DNA of 64,000 bases from Mrakia gelida (Eukaryota > Basidiomycota > Tremellomycetes > Cystofilobasidiales > Mrakiaceae). Positions within the stretch are counted from its first letter, which is position 1, and every line of letters begins with the position of its first letter. Below are positions 1-12,017 of this stretch, piece by piece. Location: NCBI GenBank assembly GCA_024345305.1, contig BRON01000002.1, positions 1,426,001 to 1,490,000 of the forward strand. Direction: 5' to 3'. The notes beneath the pieces are model-generated. The model was given only the letters and a program-made list of their open reading frames with translations. It made no database searches and was not told the origin of the DNA. A program made the position numbers and the translations under genes.

Positions 1-1879
1 AGAGGACGAGAGCAAAGGGAGGGAAGGAAAGCGAGCTCAACTCAACGCCTTGACTCGCAAGCTGACTTCTTCCTCGCTCTCTTCCGTCCTTTCTTTGGAC
101 CACCAGATGCTAGACGAACTCGAGAAGATGGGTGCGGACCTCAAGGATCAGATTGCCTGCAAACAGAGGCTTCTGGAGTTGGAAAAAGGAGGAGGAGGAT
201 CGAAGGCTGCAAGCTCAAGCTCATCAGGCCTCCCCTCAGCTCTCGAGTTGGCGACCGCGTTCGGCTGCGACGACGACAAGAGGGAGAAGTACTTGGTTCT
301 TTGGAGGGATTATGGGAGGATGGTGAAGATGGGGGATTTGGTGACTGTCACGGTGTTCACTGAGGACGAGGGTTTGAGCGAGATGGGGAGTGAAGGAGGG
401 ACGGCGATAAAGAGAGCAGCGTACTGACGCCCGTCCTCTCTCTTCCTACAGATGAACCGTGGATTCGGAGTTTACCAGGAGCAGAAAAGATCCAGGTAAG
501 GTCCTCGTCGTCGTCGTGATCCCATCTCTCCAGTGGGCTTCTCCGCTCGCGCCAGCACGCTCACGACGATCCGCTTCGTTTCGAATCCTCCAGAACAAGT
601 TCTGCTCGAAGTACCTGCCCTGCTTCATCCGAGCCCTCAGGAAGTCTCCAGATCAGTGCCGGGAGATGTACCTCACTCTGCTTTCGACTCTGATCTCGTC
701 GCCTCAGTTCCATCGATATTTGCGAGAGCATCCGGGTGCGTTCCCTCGTCCCTCTGCTCTTCTCTTTCTCCTTTCGTCCCGAGGACATGTTCTGACCACT
801 TCTTTGCACGCTTCCCTTCATCATCTATCCAGAGGCGAAAGGTCTCCTCGGCTGACTCTGCACCAGTGAGACCAGACGATCCGCCGTTCGCCAACCTCGA
901 AGCTCGTTTCTGACCCTCGAACTTCTCCTTCACCGTCTCCTCTTCTTTCCAGTGTTCGCTGCCGAGGTACCCAACTACAAGGAGATGACCGTCGGTACTG
1001 CTGATACTGGGCCAGGAGTGTCATCGTGGTGAGTGCCTGTTTTTCTCGCGATCTTCGAGTCGTTCAGAGACTCACGTCGTCGTTCGTCGACGCGTCTGAC
1101 CCTCGCCGTTCACTCCTCCACCCCGTTTCTCTCTCTTCACCAGCAATCGTCTCATCATCTTTGATATCGTAGCCTTCCAGATCCTTCTTCAGGTATGTCT
1201 CCCTTCCTCCTTTTAGAGCGTCGACACGTCGATGTCTGATCTCGTCGACGTCCTTCTTCTTCTCGCAGGTCGGTCTCCAAAAAGGGACCAACGTCGACCT
1301 TGAAGTCTCCTCTTCCGTCAAAGCTCAACTCGTCAAGAAGATTCGTTCGCTCCAAGCGGAGGAGAGGGCCACTCGAGGTCGTCGCAAGTTCCAAGATCCC
1401 CAACTCGAAAACTCGCTGACCCAGGCCGTGCGAATGTCCTTCCCCGTCGTCGAATGGTTGGACGGCCTGGCCACCGTGCAGCAGATCGTCGAGCAGGATC
1501 TTCAAGCTGGACGGACTCTTCCTTGGATTCACTGCGGGTTGAGGAAGGAAGGAGGTTGCAAGCCGTTGGGAAGGGACGTTGAGATGATGGCTTGTTCGCG
1601 AGTGAGTCCATCTTCCCTTCAATGCTTCGCTCGAGTCTTCGAACTTTGATGCTAACTTTTTCCCGACGTCCCAACTTCTCTTTCAGTGCAAAGCCGTTCG
1701 CTACTGCTCGCCAGGTTCGTCAACAAAGACGACCTCTCGTCCCGTCGTCGTTCGAGCTCGACTGACGCTCCTCCTCTTCCTCTATCTCTCCCTTCGCGAT
1801 TTCAGAACACCAAAAGGCCGACTGGAAAGCTCACAAGCTGATGTGCCTCCTACCCACCTGGGGTCCTTCGCTGCCTTGA
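1..1879 (+). CDS. MYND zinc-finger protein, 5' truncated by the window edge
   Basis: This is the 3' part of a multi-exon gene whose start lies before the window. Exons alternate with short introns, for example an intron ending near 107 (acceptor ccaccag) and one starting near 496 (gtaagg). The last exons encode a C-terminal MYND-type zinc finger. After a basic stretch (about 1269-1600), MACSR-CKAVRYCSP-EHQKADWKAHKLMC spans two introns and is followed by a short tail ending at TGA 1877-1879. The CxxC and YC..H..W..HK..C spacing fits MYND domains, which bind proline-rich peptides in transcription or chromatin proteins. The upstream part has a helical segment near 590-735 with no domain I recognise. 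SET-type SMYD proteins also carry MYND fingers, but I see no SET domain in the visible part. The zinc finger is secure; the function is not. Confidence 0.82.
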
Positions 1880-2637
1880 TCGTCGATCGATTACATGGCT
1901 CGTTCGAGATCGAACAGTCGCGACGCGTCGCGATCATCGAGCGAGAGATCATCCGACGATGAGAGACCTGTTTAGCAGCGAGCACAATGCCGATCTCGCT
2001 TCTCGTGATTACCGCAAGATATTCAGTCGAAAGGCTCTCAGAACTGCCAACTCGACGCGGATTCCCTCCCCTTCTTCGCCCTTTCCTTTCTCTTTCTTCA
2101 CAAGGAAGCACAGCGAAAGCAGAGATCAAGTCAAGATTTGCGTACTATTACATATCGAAAAGCTACGTGAATGGACGTTGTATGGTGTGAGATTGAGAGA
2201 GAACGAAAGCGGAGTCATGCGAAAGAAAGAAGAAAAGGACAAGAGGTGTAAGGACGAAGAGCGAGGAGGGCGACGCGAACGAGCTTCATGTGGCCTTGAA
2301 GGGGGTTCGGTCTTTTAAGGAAGATGTTACAAAGGGAGAGAGACGAGCACAGGTAACGAGAACGAGAGAAGGAAACGTAGAGGAGAAAGCGTGGGTGTGA
2401 ATGTGGGTAGCAGCGGGGAAAGAACGAAGGCGAAAACGAAAATGGTACACGTAAGGTCGTAGGAGAAGGAAAGTGATGAGGAGAGACTATGCGATGGATG
2501 GATCTTTAGAGCGTGTGGGAGAGAAAAGAGAAAGAGAGAGAGATGCAGAAGAAAAACGAAACGAGTGAAGAGAAAGGAAAGAAGTCCGAGAAAAATGATA
2601 CTGTCCATCGACGCGACGACCCTTCGCTCGCTCTCGC
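1880..2637. other. Convergent intergenic region
   Basis: This stretch lies between the 3' ends of the MYND gene (+) and the PP1 regulatory-subunit gene (-). It is purine-rich on the + strand in its second half, as expected for a CT-rich transcribed region of the minus-strand gene. I see no convincing ORF, RNA gene or repeat. One GACGCGTC palindrome lies near 1922. Confidence 0.6.
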
Positions 2638-5600
2638 TCAAACCCTGACTGCGTCTCCTCCTCCCGACGCAGCGTGAGGGGATCGCCCGCCCTTAGGAGT
2701 AGCGCTGCTGTCCTCCTCGAGTTCGATATCGAGCCCTTCGCTGCTAGTGACACTCGACTGGTCCGATCCGACGATGGTGGTTCCGTCGTCGTGTCCGTTC
2801 AGCTGTCCCTTGTTGAGGAGTCCTGCTGCTCCGAAGTAGCCTGCGGTGGACTGAGTGACGGGTTGAGCTGCAGGGGATCGAGGGTTGGTAGGAGTGGTGA
2901 AGCCTGAGCTGGGACCGGCGGAGAAGAAGGAGTCGACGGAGGACGCGGAGGTCGAAGGGTGGATAGAGGGGAGGGAGGTGGGAGATCGGAAGTTGTCGTC
3001 GATTCCTCCTGGAGAGAGAAGGTCGGATCCAGCCGTGGAAGCTGAGGAGCTGGTAGAGGAGCCGGGACCACCGGTGAAGAAGCAGTACCTGAGAGGAAAG
3101 AGTAGGAGAAACGAAAGTCAGCGACAAAAGAGAGCGAAACGCGAGGACGAGCGAGAGGGAGGCAAACTCACTGGTTGACGAAGTCCGAGTACGAAACCGA
3201 ACTGAGGTTCAACGATCCCTGCCTAGGCATGCTCAAGCTCGGGTTGTAACCGTTGCTGAGAGGGTAAGGAGGAGGGCTCATCGGGCTCTCGTTGGGCGTT
3301 CCTCCGCTCGAGGCTGTCATGCTGGGAGTCGAGCTTTGGCTGACGGGACTGTCGAGATCTCCTCCTGCTCCGATGAACGACGACGACGAAGGCATGAAAG
3401 TGTTCCTAGGGAGGGAAGGAGGGATTTCCGAGTAGGGAGAAGCCTGTCCTCGACCGGTGGGGAAGGAGTTGAACCTCGAGCCTCCGAGTCGGGTTCCGGC
3501 TGCTCCTCCGTCGTTGGTGAGGCTTCCCATCCCTTCGACTCGAGGAGAAGCAGGTGGAGTTCGACGAACCGATGCGGCGGAGAAGTAGTCGAGGGATTGA
3601 GTGCCGTAGGCGGATCGAGAGTGGTTGCGACCGCTGCTGCTGCTGTGGGAGTGGGAGGATCCTTGGGACGAGTTGGAGGAGGAGATGGAGGACATTGAGG
3701 AGATGGAAGAGGTGGAGGAGAGGGAGGAGGAGAGGTTGGTAGGCGAGAAAGTACCTGCTGGGGTGAGAGTCCTAAGGGTTTGCTGGCTCGAGGGATCGGG
3801 CTGGGTTGGGATGGACCTCGACGCGAAAGCGAACGAGTCGGGTTCTCGAGGCGAACCGAAGGACGAAGGGTGAGTTCGATCGAAGTTGGAGATGGAGGAG
3901 GGAGGGAGACCGTCCAATCGAGGAAGAGGAGACTTGATGGAAGGTCCAGGAGATCCGAACGAGAGCGAAGGATCGAAACGAAGACCCATCGCTCCTCCCT
4001 CAGCGGGAGCTGGCGTCGATCCGAACGACTGAGACGGGTAGGCTCCTGCTCCGAGCATGGTTCCGTTTCGTCCGTCTGGCGAGATCTCCGAGAGCTGTCG
4101 CTCAGCCGAGGGAGGAGATCCATCCCATCCTGTTCCGTAGTTTCGAGAGTACGACGACGCCGTCGAGGGAGAGGATCCAGCCTTGGTGTTCTTGAGACTC
4201 GCGCCGAAGTCGTACCTCGCAGCGAGAGGACTTCCAGGACCGAGGTTGGGACTGAGGAGAGCCTTGGGAGGAGCGAGAGCAGCGATTCCGTCCTCGTCGT
4301 AGTCGTCGGCGGCGAGTCTCGAGAGTTGAAGCTTGAGGTCTGCCATCCTGTCCGCCGAAGGTCCACCGTTCCCTCCCTTGTCGCTCCACTCGGAGCCCTT
4401 CCCTCCAGGCCCTCTCGCCGCCTTCCTAGCCTCTCGAAGCTCGGAAGCCTTCATCGCCTTGCTCCTCCTGAACTCGATCTGGTAGTTCTGACCGGCGTTC
4501 GAGTCCCAGATCTCTCGTCCGTCGACCGAGTAGCGAACGGCGAGGAAGAGCTTCTTCTCCTCGAGACGAGCCATGTCCTGGAGCTTGATGACGAAGCTGA
4601 ACCTATCGAACGTTCCTCCCTTGATCGAGTCTTGGAAGGTGGCGGTGACTTCGGACGTCGTCGACCAGGAATCCGAGGTGAATCGAACGCTGACGCGCTT
4701 GTTGAAGGCGATGTTTCGAACGTGGATGATTCCTCGTAGGTTCTTGGCATCGTCGGTGAGGGAGATGGAGACGACGTACAGATCCGAGTCGAAGGGTTGC
4801 TGGACTGGGAAGTTGGGAAGACTGAGGAAGAAGAGAGAAGAAGAGAGAGAGGAGAAAGGGAAGGTCAGCAACGAGTTCGTTTCGTCGGATGAGGTTGTCG
4901 CGTCGACGGGTAGTGCTCACTGAATCTCCAAGCTCTTCCTCGCGTTCTCCTCCTCGTCGCTCGTCGTAGGGAAAGGGAACTCTCCTCCTTCGCTCCCGCT
5001 TCCTCCCAATCCACCGTTGTCGTCGGTGGGACTCGTCGACCGACTAACCGCCGCTGGCTTCTGCTCGGAGAGGAAAAGCCTGACCCTCTCGAGTCGCGTA
5101 TCGAAGTGGACGTACTTCGGACACGAGGGAGTGGTGGGGAGGGACTTGGATCCAGCGAAGGGAGAGGACGAGTAATCTGTCGAGGCGTTCGACGAGGCCG
5201 AGAGAGGGTTGGCGTCGTAAGACGGAGCCATCGAGACCTTCAACGACGATTTTACGAGCTCTCCCGACTTCTTCCTGATGAGAGGAGAGGACCTGATGAC
5301 TCCCGAGGTGGTGTGAGGAGCGTCCTTGTCGGTGATGAACGACTGGGAGGTGGGATCGAACCGAGGACGACCGAGGTTTTCGAGGTTGAGTTTGAGAGCG
5401 CTGACCGACGCGGTTTCCGTCGACATCGAGACGAGCGTTGGCCTTCCTGCTGCTGCCCGACGAGTGTTGAACGAGTTGGCTGCTGGGTTGAGGGAAGGTC
5501 GAGTGGTTTGGTTTGCGCTTCGACGCTGGGGAGGGAAGTAGTGGGAGGAAGGGGAAGCGGGAGAGGTGGGAGGAGGGACGGTGGGGAGGGTGGTTCCTGC

Positions 5601-6231
5601 TGGAGCGACGGTCGAAGTAGGAGTAACTGAAGCCGACGACGATGGGCTGAGTTCTTCGAACCTTCCTGCCTTCTTCTTCATGCTTGAAGGAAGAGGTGAA
5701 TCCGTCCTAGTAACTGGGCTGGAGGTCCTCGATCCTCTGGGACTGTCCGACGGACTTCCTGAGGGACTCGTCCGCTTGATCCGTCGAGGAGGTCGGACGT
5801 TCTGTCCGCTTATCGCATCCTCCATGCGACTCGAGTACGTTGACGTGGACGACGAACGAGAAGCCGGGCTTGGACGAGCTGAGAAGACGGCCGTTGATTC
5901 GGGGACCTTGCCGTCGGGAGTGGGAGGATGAACGAAGACGACCGAGGCGACGCTGTCGCTGGATCTGAACAAAAGAAAAGAGAGGGAAGGGAGGACAAGG
6001 AAGAAGAGAGAAGCTCGGGCGTCAGCCTAATCTCCTTGGGCCCCGGTGGCCGAGGCAAGGGCAAGCACAAGGTGCAAGATGAGTTGGTCCTTCAGAAGAA
6101 GGCAGAAGAACGAGTGCTCACTTTGATCTAGAATGCCGCGAGGAAGATGTGAAGCTGGACGAGCTATCTTGAGAGAGGTGCGAGGAGCCGTCGCCGTTCA
6201 TGGAGGGAGCTGTCATCGTCTTGCAGGACAT
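2638..6231 (-). CDS. Glycogen-targeting regulatory subunit of protein phosphatase 1 (CBM21 domain)
   Basis: It is predicted to tether the PP1 catalytic subunit to glycogen and so promote glycogen synthase activation, as Gac1/Pig1 and the mammalian PPP1R3 family do. Four exons fit without a frame conflict: 6231-6122, 5964-4921, 4821-3172 and 3088-2638, giving about 1084 residues. Exon 2 encodes a Ser/Pro-rich region ending in an RVxF-like PP1-docking motif, KYVHFDTRLERVRLF (near 5110). Exon 3 begins with a CBM21 carbohydrate-binding domain (SDLYVVSISLTDDAKNLRG, then NIAFNKRVSVRFTSDSW and RYSVDGREIWDSNAGQNYQ; about 4780-4470). The order docking motif then CBM21 is the family arrangement. The rest is a long low-complexity Ser/Pro/Gly tail. 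The start was taken at MSCKTM (6231); MTAPSM at 6216 is equally possible. The two domains are seen directly; the physiological role is inferred. Confidence 0.88.
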
Positions 6232-7988
6232 GAAGCGAGGTTGAAGAGGGAGGAGAGAGGGAGAGGTGGGAGGAGAGGGAGTTGAGGGGAGGTGTGAAGA
6301 GAGAGAGAGCGACGAGGGGAAGGGGGACAGGTCGGTGGGCGGCCGAGGTATCCAAAAAAATCTGACCAAGAAGGGAACGTAAGCTGATGGTCAGCTCGAG
6401 AAGATGCGATTTTGAGAAGGACGTGGTGGTGGTGATGAGGAGAGCGAGCTTGAAGAGAGAGAAGACCGAGAACGAAGGGAGGCGAGGCGAGGTGAGGAGG
6501 ACTACGCAGGATCCTCGTCGGCTTCGCCCTTCGAGAAAGAGAGGAGGTCGAAGAGTTGGACGATCCGCCTCTATCTCTGCCTTCTCTCCTTCCTGCCTTG
6601 ATCTCGTTGTTGTTGAGCTCGAGCTCTCCTTCCCTCTTCGTTCCTCCCCGCTGACTCCTCTTTGGACCTCCATGGTGAAACCTTCAGCTGTTCACCAGCC
6701 CCACCAAGCCCCAGTCGTTTCTCCCACCTCCCTCCTTCACCTCCTCTCCTCATCAAGGCGGAATGTTGGTTGAATGACGAGCATGCGCTCTGAGAGCGAC
6801 TCACCCCTCCTTCGTATATGAATCCTTGGACGAGAGAAGAACGAGAAGAAGGGATTTTTGGACTCACAAAGGAAGGAAGGAGAGTGAGAGAGAGGGAACC
6901 GATCGAACGAGGAAGGGAGCTTGCTGTTCGGGACCTTGGAGAAGACGGGCGACCTGACGAAGAAGAGCGGGAGGGCTGACTTTGCTGCTACTGCTACGAC
7001 GACGAGGGAGGGTAGGTGAGGAGGAGGGAGGGGTGATGACTCTCTTGATGAGGTTGATCGAGGTTGAGGTCGAGGGAGGGAGACGTTGGGGAGAAGGAGG
7101 AGCAAAGAAGGAGCCGCGGTGGGGTGGAGTTGGGAGGAGAGTGGAGAGCAGCTTCCGCTCACTACTTTGGGCAAATTCTCGACGAAAAAACAAGCAATCG
7201 TCAACAAACTTTTTCCTACCAGACCTTCGTTAGAGGTAGATTGAGAGCTCTGGAGGCTTCAAAGTCGAAAGAAAATCTTCCCGAGCCGAGGCCTGTCCTT
7301 TCCCTGTCTTCTTGACCTTCCAACGAGCGAGTCGAGGACCCCTTCCAGCCCTCCCCTTCCCCTCATTTTGTTTCCTCCCTCGCCTCGGTGGTGGCAACCA
7401 AACAGGTGACGGCCACGGCCACCGCCTACCGCTGACTGAGACCCCTCCTGCCTAAAACTCATCGACGAGGTTCGACGCGTTCGTTTGTTCCATTCAAGAG
7501 AAGAAGAAATGATTCGCGTCTCTTCTCCCTCCCTCCCTCTCTCTCTCGAACCTCTTCCTCCCTCTCGTCCCACTTCATCTTCCAAGCTCAGCTCTCGGCT
7601 GTCTCCCACCAGCTCTGAGTTTCGAACAGTTCTTCTTGATCTCAACGATGTGAAACGACGCGACCGACGATCATTCTTCAACGGAGGCATAAAACAAAGC
7701 GACGCGGTTCTCTTCCCTCGGAGACGCCGTTTAGACGGGAAAGAGACAGATTTCTTGGCTGCTGCTTGGGGCAAGAGAACCAGCATGGGGAAAGGGGAAG
7801 GACCGAGAGGACGGGACGCGACTGAAATTGAACACGTCCGTCCTTCATACAGAAGCCGCCGGCAAAGAAAGAGAGCGAGCGAAGAGAACGAGACGCGTTC
7901 CATCGAGCTTTCGCTTCTCATCAAGGACCCTTGTTTTCGCGTCAAACGAATGAAAGGAAAGACATATGGACATATAGGCTACCTCAAT
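6232..7988 (-). other. Upstream region of the PP1 regulatory-subunit gene
   Basis: No conserved protein is visible here. The minus strand is strongly CT-rich and contains GTGAG donors (near 6804 and 6868), which suggests a spliced 5' untranslated leader for the downstream minus-strand gene. The several long overlapping frames are low-complexity Ser/Pro/Leu translations of CT-rich DNA and I do not call them genes. The segment around 7300-7980 separates the leader from the 3' end of the methyltransferase gene. Confidence 0.45.
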
Positions 7989-10900
7989 CTAACTCCTACC
8001 CCCCAAACGAGCCGTAGAGTGTCGGTACCCTCTCGGGTGCTGCCTCTTGGGTGGGGGTTCGAAGTCGGACTCGTCGTCGTCGTTGTCGTTTCCGTCCTCC
8101 TCCTCCTCGTCGTCGTCGTCGTCGCGGACTTTGAACATGACTTTCTTGCATCTGGGAGCGCCACTAAGCGGAGGAGGAGAGAGAGGAAGTGGGATGTCAG
8201 GATCGAGCGAGAGGGGAGAGAGAGGAAGAGAAGCGAGAGCTCACCAAAAGCACACCTGCTTGAAGTTCGAGATCCTCGTTGAGGTTTCGACCGTTCCGGT
8301 GGCAGATTTGACGACGAGAACGGAGGTGGTATCCTGCGTGACAGCGAGGAGCGATGACGAAGTCAGCGACGAGAAGATGAAGAAGAGCGAGAGGGAGACG
8401 AACGACTCACGTCGACTTGGGTGAGCTCTCGAACCGTCCCTTCCTCCTGGTCGTTCCCGTGGTACGAGATGCAGATCTCCTCACCGATCTCGATGTCTCG
8501 TGAATCGTAGAACGCGATGAAGGGTCTCGAGGGGTCGAAGTCTCGGTAGAGGACTGACTCGATCCGAACTGTCGAAGGGAGAGGAGGGTCAGCCCTCCCG
8601 CGTTCGACGAGCCAACGACGAGTCGGAAGGAAGAAAGAGAGAGACCCGGACTCACTATTGGGATCACAGCTGTGGTTGAGGTAGCGAGTGAACTGACAGA
8701 CAGAGAAGAAAGAGGACGTCAGCTATGGAAGCGTTCTTCACGCGAACAGGATGAGGACGAGACGAACGTTCTGGAAAGACGAGGAACGAACGAAGAGCGG
8801 TGTTAGCTCTTCGCACGGGGTGAAGAGGAGCAGAGGAAAGGGGAACACTCACTCCGACGTGCAAGGCATCGACTGTAGAGGCGAGAAAGACGGGTGGTCT
8901 GTCAGTCGCGTTTCGGCTCGGGACGCTGCTCTTTCGGACGCAAGACTCACCACTAAATCTGTCTCGAGCTTTCTTGATCTTCTTGATGTGACCGAAGTCT
9001 AGTTCGTAGAGATACGTCCTTCCGAGGACATCATCGTAGTGACTGAAGCGCGAAACACGGAAGGAAGTCAGAAGTCCGAAGGCAGCACGCAGAAGGAGTG
9101 GAGAGAGGAAGCAGAGGTTGGTGAGACTCACTTTCCTCTCCAATCGGCTTCGTTGTTCGTGATCATCTCCTGGATCGGAGGAAGATAGAGCGAGTGGGAG
9201 GTCAGCTTCAGACTGTCGACGCGTCGAGGGGAGGCGAGGCGAAAGATCGAGGCGAGAACAAGGCCGGAACGAACGCCGGCGTAGATGGACAGGTACTGGT
9301 TCTTGACGATCCTAGATCTCGCTTCGACACCTACGTTTTGAGAGAGAATACGTCAATCAGTCAAGCGGTTGCGAGTCGAACGCGTCGACACGAGAAAGAG
9401 GAAGATGCGAGCGACTCACCCCAACCCTTCTTCTCCGTCTTGATGATAGCTAGATCGGCGTCCGTCCCTCGTTGAGCGACCTGAGTCACAAAGACGAACA
9501 AGAGGAAGAGTCAGTCAGCCCGTCGACTCGAACAAGGAAGGCTCGACCGACACGAAGCGAGGTCGCGTCGAAGATGCTCACTCGGTTGATGCACGTCTCA
9601 TCACATCCACATTCCTCCGAGCACTCCACAGCAGGGGAGCCCTCGAACCTCTTCAACCCTTGGTCGTCGTACGCAAACCCTTCCTCTCACTCTGGGAGGT
9701 ATCTCCTCTGCTCCCTCAGGCAGAGGCAGGTGGAGCTCCTTGGGTTGCAGCTTCCCTTGCAGCCACAACCCGTTTGGAACCTGGCTCTAGGGACGTTGTC
9801 TCCGTAGATGTATCGATCGATGTATGTGAATTCGAAGGAGGGAGTTGGATCGCTCTCGGGACTGGAGCGAAGGGAGGGAGAGCACGAAGAGCGAGGATCA
9901 GTCTCGAGGCGTTCTTGTCTCTCGACCATGCAGACGAAGCGAGGAGTAGTGGGCAGATGACTCACTCGATCTCATTCACGACTCGAATCTCGCAACGTCG
10001 GTGTCCCTCGTTCTCCCTACTCTGCCTCATCATCGCCTCGAACCTCTCGGCCGTCCTCGGACCTCGGTGTCGTTGGCCGTCGGCGAAGGGGGAACGAATC
10101 TCCTCGGAGGCGAGATCGGGGCGGAGCTCGACCTTGTCGGTGGAGGAGATGGGAGGACCGACGGATGTAGGGACACAGGAGAGAAGGGAGAGGAAGGGAT
10201 CGTTGTCGTCGCCGTCGTCCGAAGTCTTGTCCGAGTCTGAGAAGAGCTGGACGGCGAGGTCGGGTTGGGAGATCTCGATGGGAAGGGAAGGAGGTGGTGG
10301 CAGAGGGAGAGACGGTCTGGCGAAATTGAGTGAAGTGAGATGGTGAGACGATCCAGTTGACTTGCGAGCTCCGAGGAAGTGAGGCGAGGTGAGAGGAGCT
10401 CGTCGTTTGGTGCTGGCTCCGGCGACGGGTTGAGCTGAGAGACCAGAGGATGAAGTCGAGTCATCGGCCGCTCTGTATCGAAGGTTAAAGGAGGTGATGG
10501 CCTCATCATCAACATCCATATCCGAGTCCGAGTCCGAGGAGGGAGGTCGACGGCGAGGAGCGGAAGAGGACGAAGTCGTCTTCTTCGCGACGTTGGGTTT
10601 CCTGGAGGATCGAGTGTGTTGAAAGGTCAGTCGAGTGTAGCCGATCAGAGAAGACAATAATAACAGCTCACTTGAGCCTAGGTTCGGGATCCACAGCTCT
10701 CCTGCGAAAAGATGGAAGGATCAGCGACCGATCCGCAACGAGAACGCCCACTCGCACGAGATCAGATCGAGCTGAGACTCACTGCTTCCCTTGTGCCTTC
10801 AGCGAGAGCTTCTTCCCAGTAATAGCAGAGACTGGAGCGGCTTCGATCTCCTCGGGTTCTTGCGAGGGAGGGCCGAGGGAGATGGGAGAGTGAGCGCTCG

Positions 10901-12017
10901 ACGAGGTCGATCCTGTCAGTCGAAACGAGCAACGAGGAAGGTCAGTTCGGGTTTGGTCGTCGGGATACGACTCGAGCATAACAGAGAAGTTGAGAGAAGG
11001 GAGACTCACTTCGAATCAAGACCTGACCAGCCGTTGAAGGGGAGACGACGAAAGTCGCGTCGTGCTTGTCGTTCTCGTTCCCGTCCTCGTGCTCGTGCTC
11101 GTCGCTGTCCTGATTCTCCTCGTCCGATGAGAGAAGCTGGTTGAAGAAAGATGGCAACGATCAGCTGAACTTTTCATCGAGTGCTGACGTCGTGTCAAAG
11201 AGCAACAAGAAAGTCGGTCTACTCACGTCGAAGACAGTCCTCCCGTCCGCCCTCACCACGGGTACGCACAGCTGCTTCAGCGGAGAGTTTGACGTTCTTG
11301 TCGATTGGGAGCCTAAGGGGATATGATGAGACCAGAGAAAAAGGAAGGTGATTAGAAGGAGGGTGGCGGGAAGGGACCGAAAGCGAGGAAAGCGAGCTGA
11401 CCTGAAGCGACCGGAGAGAAGCTCGGAGCACCTCGCTCAGCTCCTTCCTTCTGAGAGCTCGAGATCCTGGGTTTCTTGGACGAGGAAGGGTTGGGCAGAG
11501 CGACGACTGATGTCGATAAGTCTGTCTCTGACCCTGGACTGAGTCGTTTGTTGGAAGGAGGAGTAGCTGGCTCATGGTGCCGGTTGATCCGTGAGAGGGA
11601 AGGGCTGCGATAGATGAACCGAGGGAGTAGTACGAGAGTCAGCACCGCAATTGATCGCAGAGAGGTGACTGAAGTGAAATTCTGAGGGGAAGGGAGGAGG
11701 GAGAGGAGATGGAGCCTGGCTCCCTCCCGAGCTCGGGAGGTCGAAGCTCACGACCTTCTCTCCTTCCTCCACCTTCGGCTGACCTCCAGGAGGCCATCAA
11801 ACGCAGGTGGACGCTAAAGCTCACCTTTCAGAGTCGACTGTTGACCAAGAAGACCTCCTTTGCCTTTGGAAGACGACGCAGACTCGAGCTGAAGGATGTC
11901 GGTGTCGGGGTTGAAGCGAGCGGAGGAGGAGGAGGAGGAGGGAGGTGCTTTGGGAGTCCCTGTTGATGGACGCTTGGACGAGCCACTAGGAAACGAGAAC
12001 CCAGGAAGGGGAGCCAT
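7989..12017 (-). CDS. CLR4: SUV39/Clr4/DIM-5-type histone H3 lysine-9 methyltransferase with an in-frame stop
   Basis: The family methylates H3K9 and seeds heterochromatin. The start is MAPLPGFSFPSG (12017) and the end is TAG at 7991-7989. The N-terminal half is acidic and Ser-rich, with no chromodomain that I can find, as in Neurospora DIM-5. The pre-SET domain runs from TYIDRYIYGDNVP through a Cys cluster (TGCGCKGSC, STCLCL, VECSEECGCDETC; about 9830-9595). The SET domain shows KTEKKGWGVEA, AGEMITNNEADWRG, GRTYLYELDF, VDALHVG, FTRYLNHSCDPN and ISYHGND. The post-SET CFCGAPRCKK is at about 8245 and 8155. At 9689-9687 a TGA interrupts the conserved pre-SET reading frame between RRYLPE and EEGFAYDDQG. 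I found no intron that removes it and keeps the conserved block. The allele is therefore either non-functional, read through, or affected by a base error. The family assignment is firm. Confidence 0.92.
8768..8770 (-). other. 3-nt microexon (AAC, Asn) in the SET domain
   Basis: On the minus strand an intron ends ctttccag|AAC|gttcgtctcg. The preceding intron (from gtgagtgttc, about 82 nt) has its own branch site gctaac. The following intron (about 75 nt) has agctgac and ends ctgtcag. Including AAC gives VDALHVG-N-FTRYLNHSC, which matches the G-N spacing of SUV39H1-type SET domains. Skipping it would delete one residue without changing frame. Confidence 0.72.

Noticed and set aside
3780..4739. 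319-residue open frame on the plus strand inside the PP1 subunit gene
   Set aside because: It is an antisense shadow of the CBM21 exon: Arg/Ser-rich, no family features, and the opposite strand encodes a clear domain.
7485..8282. 265-residue plus-strand frame over the methyltransferase 3' end
   Set aside because: Low-complexity translation antisense to the real gene. The post-SET domain is on the minus strand.
9687..9689. Selenocysteine or genetic-code change as explanation of the TGA in the methyltransferase
   Set aside because: Other genes here end in TGA normally (e.g. RRB1, TSR1), fungi generally lack selenoprotein machinery, and no SECIS-like context was identified.
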